NCBI RefSeq assembly: GCF_029227915.1
Contig: NC_079880.1
Span: forward strand, 4,342,001 to 4,406,000
Source of the DNA: Hydractinia symbiolongicarpus
Taxonomy: Eukaryota > Cnidaria > Hydrozoa > Anthoathecata > Hydractiniidae
DNA: 64,000 nucleotides
Direction: 5' to 3'
Both the position numbers and the translations under genes were made by a program. Shown piece after piece: positions 27,076 to 38,759 of the stretch (its first letter is position 1; each line of letters begins with the position of its first letter). Under the pieces are notes generated by a model. The model saw only the letters and a list, made by a program, of their open reading frames with translations, had not been told where the DNA came from and did not search any database.

Positions 27076-27379
27076 GATGGTATTACCACACTGGCAAGAG
27101 GACATTATAGACACACATAACACTATAAATTATAGGACACTGCAGGGGAGGGTGGGTGGGGGCCCGGGGGACGGGGAGGAGGCCAGGGGGACACGGCCGG
27201 GGAGGGGGTTTTGGACAGATATTATAGAGCATGCCCGCTTATTTAACGTAAAGTGGTAAAGTGCACATGGATTTTATTGACTCTTCTATCGTTGATTTGA
27301 CGTGGATGATCTATAAATTGACGTGGAGTGTGCACAACATTATTAATCGCTGTCCTAGGATCCCCATTTTCCTATCTCT
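27076..27379. repeat. Right terminal inverted repeat (304 bp)
   Basis: Inverted match to 11875-12147, longer because of a 54-bp G-rich insert (27161-27214) and shorter by the missing 22-bp duplication. Read on the plus strand from 27076, it still encodes the last polymerase residues (DGITTLARGHY...) to a stop at 27120, an orphan copy of the gene's 3' end. Confidence 0.95.
27145..27208 (+). other. Extended G-quadruplex-prone G-rich tract, right TIR
   Basis: The shared GGGGAGGGTGGGTGGG core (27145-27160) runs straight into a 54-bp insert with further G-tracts (27161-27214). The insert replaces a single base of the left TIR and is the most G-rich segment in the window. Confidence 0.8.
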
Positions 27380-27384
27380 CCCAG
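27380..27384. repeat. Target-site duplication, right copy (CCCAG)
   Basis: CCCAG follows CCTATCTCT and continues as GGAGTAAACTC, which completes the monomer interrupted at 11874. Confidence 0.85.
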
Positions 27385-30300
27385 GGAGTAAACTCATTTC
27401 CCGAACCATTTTTTAAAATTTTTTTTCACCACTAAAACGCATGAGACTTGTAGTTTTCAAAAATGTTTTCATTTTTGATGAGACGCTGAATAAAAGAAGT
27501 TTAATCGCCGGCAAACGAAAACCCGCGATTTCCCGTAAATCCCGGGCTTGGCCCGTATAGTCAAAAGTATACAAAGAAAGTACCCAGGGCGTAAACTCAT
27601 TTCCCGAACGATTATTTAAATTACTTTTTCACCACTAAAACGCATGAGACTTGTAGTTTTCAAAAATGTTTTCATTTTTGATGAGACGCTGAAAAAAAGA
27701 AGTTTAATCGCCGGCAAACTAAAACCTGCAATTTCCCTAAATCCCGGACTCGGCCCGTATAGTCAAAACTATACAAAGAAAGTACCAAGGGAGTAAACTC
27801 ATTTCCAGAACGATTATTTAAATTATTTTTTCACCACTAAAACGCATAAGACTTGTAGTTTTTAAAAATGTTTTCATTTTGGATGAGACGCTGAATAAAA
27901 GAAGTTTAATCGCCGGCAAACGAAAACCCGCAATTTCCCGTAAATCCCGGGCTTGGCCCGTATAGTCAAAAGTATACAAAGAAAGTACCCAGGGAGTAAA
28001 CTCATTTCCCGAACGATTTTTTATATTATTTTTTTACCACTAAACGCATGAGACTTGCAGTTTTTAAAAATGTTTTCATTTTTGATGAGACGCTGAATAA
28101 AAGAAGTTTAATCGCCGGCAAACGAAAACCCGCGATTTCCCGTAAATCCCGGCTTGGCCCGTATAGTCAAAAAAGTATACAAAGAAAGTACCCAGGGAGT
28201 AAACTCACTTCCCGAACGATTTTTTAAATTATTTTTTCACCACTAAAACGCATGAGACTTGTAGATTTCAAAAATGTTTTCATTTTTGATGAGACGCTGA
28301 ATAAAAGCAGTTTAATCGCCGGCAAACGAAAACCCGCGATTTCCCGTAAATGCCGGGCTTGGCACGTATAGTCGAATGTATACAAAGAAAGTACCCTGTG
28401 AGTAAACTCATTTCCAGAACGATTTTTTAAATTATTTTTTCACCACTAAAACGCATAAGACTTGTAGTTTTTAAAAATATTTTCATATTTGATGGGACGC
28501 TGAATAAAAGAAGTTTAATCGCCGGCAAACGAAAACCCGCGATTTCCCGTAAATCCCGGGCTTGGCCCGTATAGTCAAAAGTATACAAAGAAAGTACCCA
28601 GGGCGTAAACTTATTTCCCGAACGATTATTTAAATTACTTTTTCACCACTAAAACGCATGAGACTTGTAGTTTTCAAAAATGTTTTCATTTTTGATGAGA
28701 CGCTGAAAAAAAGAAGTTTAATCGCCGGCAAACGAAAATCCGCGATTTCCCTAAATCCCGGACTCGGCCCGTATAGTCAAAAGTATACAAAGAAAGTACC
28801 CAGGGAGTAAACTCATTTCCCGAACGATTTTTTAAATTATTATTTCAGCACTAAAACGCATGAGACTTGTAGTTCTCAAGAATGTTTTCATTTTTGATGA
28901 GACGCTGAATAAAAGCAGTATAATCGCCGGCAAACGAAAATCCGCGATTTCCCGTAAATCCCGGACTCGGCCCGTATAGTCAAAAGTATACAAAGAAAGT
29001 ACCCAGGGAGTAAACTCATTTCCCGAACGATTTTTTAAATTATTTTTTCACCACTAACACGCATAAGACTTGTAGTTTTCAAAAATGTTTTCATTTTTGA
29101 TGACACGCTGAATAAAAGAAGTTTAATCGCCGGCAAACGAAAACCGCCATTTCCCGTAAACCCAGGACTCGGCCCGTATAGTCAAAAGTATACAAAAGAA
29201 AGTACCCTGTGAGTAAACTCATTTCCAGAACGATTTTTTAATTTATTTTTTCAACACTAAAACTCATAAGACTTGTAGTTTTTAAAAATGTTTTCATTTT
29301 TGGTGAGACGCTGAATAAAAGAAATTTAATCGCCGGCAAACGAAAACCCGCGATTTCCCGTAAATCCCGGCTTGGCCCGTATAGTCAAAAAAGTATACAA
29401 AGAAAGTACCCAGGGAGTAAACTCACTTCCCGAACGATTTTTTAAATTATTTTTTCACCACTAAAACGCATGAGACTTGTAGTTTTCAAAAAAGTTTTCA
29501 TTTTTGATGAGACGCTGAATAAAAGAAGTTTAATCGCCGGCAAACGAAAACCCGCGATTTCCCGTAAATCCCGGCTTGGCCCGTATAGTCAAAAGTATAC
29601 AAAGAAAGTACCCAGGGAGTAAACTCATTTCCCGAACGATTTTTTAAATTATTTTTTCACCACTAAAACGCATGAGACTTGTAGTTTTCAAAAATGTTTT
29701 CATTTTTGATGAGACGCTGAATAAAAGAAGTTTAATCGCCGGCAAACGAAAACCCGCGATTTCCCGTAAATCCTGGACTCAGCCCGTATAGTCAAAAGTA
29801 TACAAAGAAAGTACCCAGGGAGTAAACTCATTTCTCAAACGATTTTTTAAATCATTATTTCACCACTAAAACGCATGAGACTTGTAGTTCTCAAGATTGT
29901 TTTCATTTTTGATGAGACCCTGAATAAAAGAAGTTTAATCGCCGGCAAACGAAAACCCGCAATTTCCCGTAAATCCCGGGCTTGGCCCGTATAGTCAAAA
30001 GTATACAAAGAAAGTACCCAGGGAGTAAACTCATTTCCCGAACGATTTTTTATATTATTTTTTTACCACTAAACGCATGAGACTTGTAGTTTTCAAAAAT
30101 ATTTTCTTATTTGATGGGACGCTGAATAAAAGAAGTTTAATCGCCGGCAAACGAAAATCCGCGATTTCCCGTAAATCCCGGACTCGGCCCGTATAGTCAA
30201 AAGTATACAAAGAAAGTACCCAGGGAGTAAACTCATTTCCCGAACGATTTTTTAAATTATTTTTTCACCACTAAAACGCATGAGACTTGTAGTTTTCAAA

Positions 30301-32449
30301 AATGTTTTCATTTTTGATGAGACGCTAAATAAAAGAAGTTTAATCGCCGGCAAACGAAAACCGCCATTTCCCGTAAACGCCGGACTCGGCCCGTATAGTC
30401 AAAAGTATACAAAGAAAGTACCCTGTGGGTAAAATCATTTCCAGAACGATTTTTTAAATTATTTTTTCACCACTAAAACGCATGAGACTTGTAGTTTTCA
30501 AAAATGTTTTTATTTTTGATAAGACGCTGAATAAAAGAAGTTTAATCGCCGGCAAACGAAAACCCGCAATTTCCCGTAAATCCCGGGCTTGGCCCGTATA
30601 GTCAAAAGTATACAAAGAAAGTACCCAGGGAGTAAACTCATTTCCCGAACGATTTTTTATATTATCTTTTTACCACTAAACGCATGACACTTGTAGTTTT
30701 CAAAAATATTTTCATATTTGATGGGACGCTGAATAAAAGAAGTTTAATCGCCGGCAAACGAAAACCCGCGATTTCCCGTAAATCCTGGACTCAGCCCGTA
30801 TAGTCAAAAGTATACAAAGAAAGTACCCAGGGAGTAAACTCATTTCCAGAACGATTTTTTAAATTATTTTTTCACCACTAAAACGCATAAGACTTGTAGT
30901 TTTCAAAAATGATTTCATTTTTGATGAGACGCGGAATAAAAGAAGTTTAATCGCCGGCAAACGAAAACCCGCGATTTCCCGTAAATCCTGGACTCAGCCC
31001 GTATAGTCAAAAGTATACAAAGAAAGTACCCAGGGAGTAAACTCATTTCCCAAACGATTTTTTAAATTATTATTTCACCACTAAAACGCATGAGACTTGT
31101 AGTTCTCAAGAATGTTTTCATTTTTGATGAGACGCTGAATAAAAGCAGTATAATCGCCGGCAAACGAAAACCCGCGATTTCCCGTAAATCCCGGGCTTGG
31201 CACGTATAGTCGAATGTATACAAAGAAAGTACCCTGTGAGTAAACTCATTTCCAGAACGATTTTTTAAACTATTTTTTCACCACTAAAACGCATAAGACT
31301 TGTAGTTTTTAAAAATGTTTTCATTTTTGATGAGACGCTGAATAAAAGAAGTTTAATCGCCGGCAAACGAAAACCCGCAATTTCCCGTAAATCCCGGGCT
31401 TGGCCCGTATAGTCAAAAGTATACAAAGAAAGTACCCAGGGAGTAAACTCATTTCCAGAACGATTTTTTAAATTATTTTTTCACCACTAAAACGCATAAG
31501 ACTTGTAGTTTTTAAAAATGTTTTCATTTTTGATGAGACGCTGAATAAAAGAAGTTTAATCGCCGGCAAACGAAAACCCGCGATTTCCCGTAAATCCCGG
31601 CTTTGCCCGTATAGTCAAAAGTATACAAAGAAAGTACCCTGTGAGTAAACTCATTTCCAGAACGGTTTTTTAAATTATTTTTTCACCACTAAAACGCATA
31701 AGACTTGTAGTTTTTAAAAATGTTTTCATTTTTGATAAGACGCTGAATAAAAGAAGTTTAATCGCCGGCAAACGAAAACCCGCAAATTCCCGTAAATCCC
31801 GGGCTTGGCCCGTATAGTCAAAAGTATACAAAGAAAGTACCCAGTGAGTAAACTCATTTCCCGAACGATTTTTTATATTATTTTTTTACCACTAAACGCA
31901 TGAGACTTGTAGTTTTCAAAAATATTTTCATATTTGATGGGACGCTGAATAAAAGAAGTTTAATAGCCGGCAAACGAAAATCCGCGATTTCCCGTAAATC
32001 CCGGACTCGGCCCGAATAGTCAAAAGTATACAAAGAAAGTACCCAGGAAGTAAACTCATTTCCCGAACGATTTTTTAAATTATTTTTTCACCACTAAAAC
32101 GCATGAGACTTGTAGTTTTCAAAAATGTTTTCATTTTTGATGAGACGCTGAATAAAAGAAGTTTAATCGCCGGCAAACGAAAACCCGCAATTTCCCGTAA
32201 ATCCCGGGCTTGGCCCGTATAGTCAAAAGTATACAAAGAAAGTACCCAGGAAGTAAACTCATTTCCCGAACGATTTTTTATATTATTTTTTTACCACTAA
32301 ACGCATGAGACTTGTAGTTTTCAAAAATATTTTCATATTTGATGGGACGCTGAATAAAAGAAGTTTAATCGCCGGCAAACGAAAATCCGCGATTTCCCGT
32401 AAATCCCGGACTCGGCCCGTATAGTCAAAAGTATACAAAGAAAGTACCC

Positions 32450-35400
32450 AGGGAGGAAACTCATTTCCCGAACGATTTTTTAAATTATTTTTTCACCACT
32501 AAAACGCATGAGATTGTAGTTTTCAAATATGTTTTCATTTTTGATGAGACGCTGAATAAAAGAAGCTTAATCGCCGGCAAACGAAAACCGCCATTTCCCG
32601 TAAACCCCGGACTCGGCCCGTATAGTCAAAAGTATACAAAGAAAGTACCCTGTGAGTAAACTCATTTCCAGAACGATTTTTAAAATTATTTTTTCACCAC
32701 TAAAACGCATAAGACTTGTAGTTTTTAAAAATGTTTTCATTTTTGATGAGACGCTGAATAAAAGAAGTTTAATCGCCGGCAAACGAAAACCCGCGATTTC
32801 CCGTAAATCCCGGCTTTGCCCGTATAGTCAAAAAAGTATACAAAGAAAGTACCCAGGGAGTAAACTCACTTACCGAACGATTTTTTAAATTATTTTTTCA
32901 CCACTAAAACACATGAGACTTGTAGTTTTCAAAAATATTTTCATATTTGATGGGACGCTGAATAAAAGAAGTTTAATCGCCGGCAAACGAAAATCCGCGA
33001 TTTCCCGTAAATCCCGGACTCGGCCCGAATAGTCAAAAGTATACAAAGAAAGTACCCAGGAAGTAAACTCATTTCCCGAACGATTTTTTAAATTATTTTT
33101 TCACCACTAAAACGCATGAGACTTGTAGTTTTCAAAAATGTTTTCATTTTTGATGAGACGCTGAATAAAAGAAGTTTAATCGCCGGCAAACGAAAACCCG
33201 CAATTTCCCGTAAATCCCGGGCTTGGCCCGTATAGTCAAAAGTATACAAAGAAAGTACCCAGGAAGTAAACTCATTTCCCGAACGATTTTTTATATTATT
33301 TTTTTACCACTAAACGCATGAGACTTGTAGTTTTCAAAATTATTTTCATATTTGATGGGACGCTGAATAAAAGAAGTTTAATCGCCGGCAAACGAAAATC
33401 CGCGATTTCCCGTAAATCCCGGACTCGGCCCGTATAGTCAAAAGTATACAAAGAAAGTACCCAGGGAGGAAACTCATTTCCCGAACGATTTTTTAAATTA
33501 TTTTTTCACCACTAAAACGCATGAGATTGTAGTTTTCAAATATGTTTTCATTTTTGATGAGACGCTGAATAAAAGAAGCTTAATCGCCGGCAAACGAAAA
33601 CCGCCATTTCCCGTAAACCCCGGACTCGGCCCGTATAGTCAAAAGTATACAAAGAAAGTACCCTGTGAGTAAACTCATTTCCAGAACGATTTTTAAAATT
33701 ATTTTTTCACCACTAAAACGCATAAGACTTGTAGTTTTTAAAAATGTTTTCATTTTTGATGAGACGCTGAATAAAAGAAGTTTAATCGCCGGCAAACGAA
33801 AACCCGCGATTTCCCGTAAATCCCGGCTTTGCCCGTATAGTCAAAAAAGTATACAAAGAAAGTACCCAGGGAGTAAACTCACTTACCGAACGATTTTTTA
33901 AATTATTTTTTCACCACTAAAACACATGAGACTTGTAGTTTTCAAAAATGTTTTCATTTTTGATGAGACGCTGAATAAAAGAAGTTTAATCGCCGGCAAA
34001 CGAAAACCCGCAATTTCCCGTAAATCCCGGGCTTGGCCCGTATAGTCAAAAGTATACAAAGAAAGTACCCAGGGAGTAAACTCATTTCCCGAACGATTTT
34101 TTATATTATCTTTTTACCACTAAACGCATGAGACTTGTAGTTTTCAAAAATATTTTCATATTTGATGGGAAGCTGAATAAAAGAAGTTTAATCGCCGGCA
34201 AACGAAAATCCGCGATTTCCCGTAAATCCCGGACTCGGCCCGTATAGTCAAAAGTATACAAAGAAAGTACCCAGGGAGTAAACTCATTTCCCGAACGATT
34301 TTTTAAATTATTTTTTCACCACTAAAACGCATGAGACTTGTAGTTTTCAAATATGTTTTCATTTTTGATGAGACGCTGAAAAAAAAGCAGTTTAATCGCC
34401 GGCAAACGAAAACCTGCGATATCGCTAAATCCCGGACTCGGCCCGTATAGTCAAAAGTATACAAAGAAAGTACCCAGGGAGTAAACTCATTTCCAGAACG
34501 ATTTTTTAAATTATTTTTTCACCACTAAAACGCATAAGACTTGTAGTTTTCAAAAATGTTTTCATTTTTGATGAGACGCGGAATAAAAGAAGTTTAATCG
34601 CCGGCAAACGAAAACCCGCGATTTCCCGTAAATCCTGGACTCAGCCCGTATAGTCAAAAGTATACAAAGAAAGTACCCAGGGAGTAAACTCATTTCCCAA
34701 ACGATTTTTTAAATTATTATTTCACCACTAAAACGTATGAGACTTGTAGTTTTCAAAATTATTTTCATATTTGATGGGACGCTGAATAAAAGAAGTTTAA
34801 TCGCCGGCAAACGAAAATCCGCGATTTCCCGTAAATCCCGGACTCGGCCCGTATAGTCAAAAGTATACAAAGAAAGTACCCAGGGAGGAAACTCATTTCC
34901 CGAACGATTTTTTAAATTATTTTTTCACCACTAAAACGCATGAGATTGTAGTTTTCAAATATGTTTTCATTTTTGATGAGACGCTGAATAAAAGAAGCTT
35001 AATCGCCGGCAAACGAAAACCGCCATTTCCCGTAAACCCCGGACTCGGCCCGTATAGTCAAAAGTATACAAAGAAAGTACCCTGTGAGTAAACTCATTTC
35101 CAGAACGATTTTTAAAATTATTTTTTCACCACTAAAACGCATAAGACTTGTAGTTTTTAAAAATGTTTTCATTTTTGATGAGACGCTGAATAAAAGAAGT
35201 TTAATCGCCGGCAAACGAAAACCCGCGATTTCCCGTAAATCCCGGCTTTGCCCGTATAGTCAAAAAAGTATACAAAGAAAGTACCCAGGGAGTAAACTCA
35301 CTTACCGAACGATTTTTTAAATTATTTTTTCACCACTAAAACACATGAGACTTGTAGTTTTCAAAAATGTTTTCATTTTTGATGAGACGCTGAATAAAAG

Positions 35401-36120
35401 AAGTTTAATCGCCGGCAAACGAAAACCCGCAATTTCCCGTAAATCCCGGGCTTGGCCCGTATAGTCAAAAGTATACAAAGAAAGTACCCAGGGAGTAAAC
35501 TCATTTCCCGAACGATTTTTTATATTATCTTTTTACCACTAAACGCATGAGACTTGTAGTTTTCAAAAATATTTTCATATTTGATGGGAAGCTGAATAAA
35601 AGAAGTTTAATCGCCGGCAAACGAAAATCCGCGATTTCCCGTAAATCCCGGACTCGGCCCGTATAGTCAAAAGTATACAAAGAAAGTACCCAGGGAGTAA
35701 ACTCATTTCCCGAACGATTTTTTAAATTATTTTTTCACCACTAAAACGCATGAGACTTGTAGTTTTCAAATATGTTTTCATTTTTGATGAGACGCTGAAA
35801 AAAAAGCAGTTTAATCGCCGGCAAACGAAAACCTGCGATATCGCTAAATCCCGGACTCGGCCCGTATAGTCAAAAGTATACAAAGAAAGTACCCAGGGAG
35901 TAAACTCATTTCCAGAACGATTTTTTAAATTATTCTTTCACCACTAAAACGCATAAGACTTGTAGTTTTCAAAAATGTTTTCATTTTTGATGAGACGCGG
36001 AATAAAAGAAGTTTAATCGCCGGCAAACGAAAACCCGCGATTTCCCGTAAATCCTGGACTCAGCCCGTATAGTCAAAAGTATACAAAGAAAGTACCCAGG
36101 GAGTAAACTCATTTCCCAAA
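32450..36120. repeat. Higher-order repeat region with 5-mer and 7-mer spacing
   Basis: A distinctive monomer pair (the GAAGCTTAATCGCC type with AAAACCGCCATTTCC, then a TTTTAAAATT spacer) occurs near 32567, 33580 and 34999, at spacings of 1,013 bp (five monomers) and 1,419 bp (seven monomers). Confidence 0.8.
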
Positions 36121-38759
36121 CGATTTTTTAAATTATTATTTCACCACTAAAACGTATGAGACTTGTAGTTCTCAAGAATGTTTTCATTTTTGATGAGACG
36201 CTGAATAAAAGCAGTATAATCGCCGGCAAACGAAAACCCGCGATTTCCCGTAAATCCCGGGCTTGGCACGTATAGTCGAATGTATACAAAGAAAGTACCC
36301 TGTGAGTAAACTCATTTCCAGAACGATTTTTTAAATTATTTTTTCACCACTAAAACGCATAAGACTTGTAGTTTTTAAAAATGTTTTCATTTTTGATGAG
36401 ACGCTGAATAAAAGAAGTTTAATCGCCGGCAAACGAAAACCCGCAATTTCCCGTAAATCCCGGGCTTGGCCCGTATAGTCAAAAGTATACAAAGAAAGTA
36501 CCAAGGGAGTAAACTCATTTCCCGAACGATTTTTTATATTATTTTTTTACCACTAAACGCATGAGACTTGTAGTTTTCAAATATATTTTCATATTTGATG
36601 GGACGCTGAATAAAAGAAGTTTAATCGCCGGCAAACGAAAATCCGCGATTTCCCGTAAATCCCGAACTCGGCCCGTATAGTCAAAAGTATACAAAGAAAG
36701 TACCCAGGGAGTAAACTCATTTCCCGAACGATTTTTTAAATTATTTTTTCACCACTAAAACGCATGAGACTTGTAGTTTTCAAAAATGTTTTCATTTTTG
36801 ATGAGACGCTGAGTAAAAGAAGCTTAATCGCCGGCAAACGAAAACCGCCATTTCCCGTAAACCCCGGACTCGGCCCGTATAGTCAAAAGTATACAAAGAA
36901 AGTACCCAGGGAGTAAACTCATTTCCCGAACGATTTTTTAAATTATTTTTTCACCACTAAAACGCATGAGACTTGTAGTTTTCAAATATGTTTTCATTTT
37001 TGATGAGACGCTGAAAAAAAAGCAGTTTAATCGCCGGCAAACGAAAACCTGCGATATCGCTAAATCCCGGACTCGGCCCGTATAGTCAAAAGTATACAAA
37101 GAAAGTACCCAGGGAGTAAACTCATTTCCAGAACGATTTTTTAAATTATTTTTTCACCACTAAAACGCATAAGACTTGTAGTTTTCAAAAATGTTTTCAT
37201 TTTTGATGAGACGCGGAATAAAAGAAGTTTAATCGCCGGCAAACGAAAACCCGCGATTTCCCGTAAATCCTGGACTCAGCCCGTATAGTCAAAAGTATAC
37301 AAAGAAAGTACCCAGGGAGTAAACTCATTTTCCAAACGATTTTTTAAATTATTATTTCACCACTAAAACGCATGAGACTTGTAGTTCTCAAGAATGTTTT
37401 CATTTTTGATGAGACGCTGAATAAAAGCAGTATAATCGCCGGCAAACGAAAACCCGCGATTTCCCGTAAATCCCGGGCTTGGCACGTATAGTCGAATGTA
37501 TACAAAGAAAGTACCCTGTGAGTAAACTCATTTCCAGAACGATTTTTTAAATTATTTTTTCACCACTAAAACGCATAAGACTTGTAGTTTTTAAAAATGT
37601 TTTCATTTTTGATGAGACGCTGAATAAAAGAAGTTTAATCGCCGGCAAACGAAAACCCGCAATTTCCCGTAAATCCCGGGCTTGGCCCGTATAGTCAAAA
37701 GTATACAAAGAAAGTACCAAGGGAGTAAACTCATTTCCCGAACGATTTTTTATATTATTTTTTTACCACTAAACGCATGAGACTTGTAGTTTTCAAATAT
37801 ATTTTCATATTTGATGGGACGATGAATAAAAGAAGTTTAATCGCCGGCAAACGAAAATCCGCGATTTCCCGTAAATCCCGGACTCGGCCCGTATAGTCAA
37901 AAGTATACAAAGAAAGTACCCAGGGAGTAAACTCATTTCCCGAACGATTTTTTAAATTATTTTTTCACCACTAAAACGCATGAGACTTGTAGTTTTCAAA
38001 AATGTTTTCATTTTTGATGAGACGCTGAGTAAAAGAAGCTTAATCGCCGGCAAATGAAAACCGCCATTTCCCGTAAACCCCGGACTCGGCCCGTATAGTC
38101 AAAAGTATACAAAGAAAGTACCCTGTGAGTAAACTCATTTCCAGAACGATTTTTTAAATTATTTTTTCACCACTAAAACGCATAAGACTTGTAGTTTTTA
38201 AAAATGTTTTCATTTTTGATGAGACGCTGAATAAAAGAAGTTTAATCGCCGGGAAACGAAAACCCGCGATTTCCCGTAAATCCCGGCTTTGCCCGTATAG
38301 TCAAAAAAGTATACAAAGAAAGTACCCAGGGAGTAAACTCACTTACTGAACGATTTTTTAAATTATTTTTTCACCACTAAAACGCATGAGACTTGTAGTT
38401 TTCAAAAATGTTTTCATTTTTGATGAGACGCTGAATAAAAGAAGTTTAATCGCCGGCAAACGAAAACCCGCAATTTCCCGTAAATCCCGGGCTTGGCCCG
38501 TATAGTCAAAAGTATACAAAGAAAGTACCCAGGGAGTAAACTCATTTCCCGAACGATTTTTTATATTATCTTTTTACCACTAAACGCATGAGACTTGTAG
38601 TTTTCAAAAATATTTTCATATTTGATGGGACGCTGAATAAAAGAAGTTTAATCGCCGGCAAACGAAAATCCGCGATCTCCCGTAAATCCCGAACTCGGCC
38701 CGTATAGTCAAAAGTATACAAAGAAAGTACCCAGGGAGTAAACTCATTTCCCGAACGAT

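Larger units (their letters stand above)
11875..27379. mobile_element. Complete Maverick/Polinton element (15.5 kb) inserted in satellite DNA
   Basis: The element has imperfect terminal inverted repeats beginning 5'-AG, a short target duplication, and the defining Polinton gene set: protein-primed family B polymerase, retroviral-like DDE integrase, A32-like packaging ATPase, double jelly-roll capsid protein and single jelly-roll minor capsid protein. Its 15.5-kb length is within the 15-20 kb family range. A cysteine maturation protease, common in the family, is not recognisable. Polymerase and integrase carry in-frame stops, so this copy is probably not autonomous, although its TIRs and other frames are well preserved, which suggests a fairly recent insertion. 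Confidence 0.97.

Noticed and set aside
27002-27259. 85-codon frame running into the right TIR
   Set aside because: It has no ATG at its start, its second half is an unnatural reading of the G-rich TIR, and the recognisable part in another frame is the orphan polymerase 3' end.
11875-27379. Adenain/Ulp1-type maturation protease
   Set aside because: I looked for a small protein with the His...Asp/Asn...Gln...Cys order of this family among all frames and found none; absence may be real or due to divergence.
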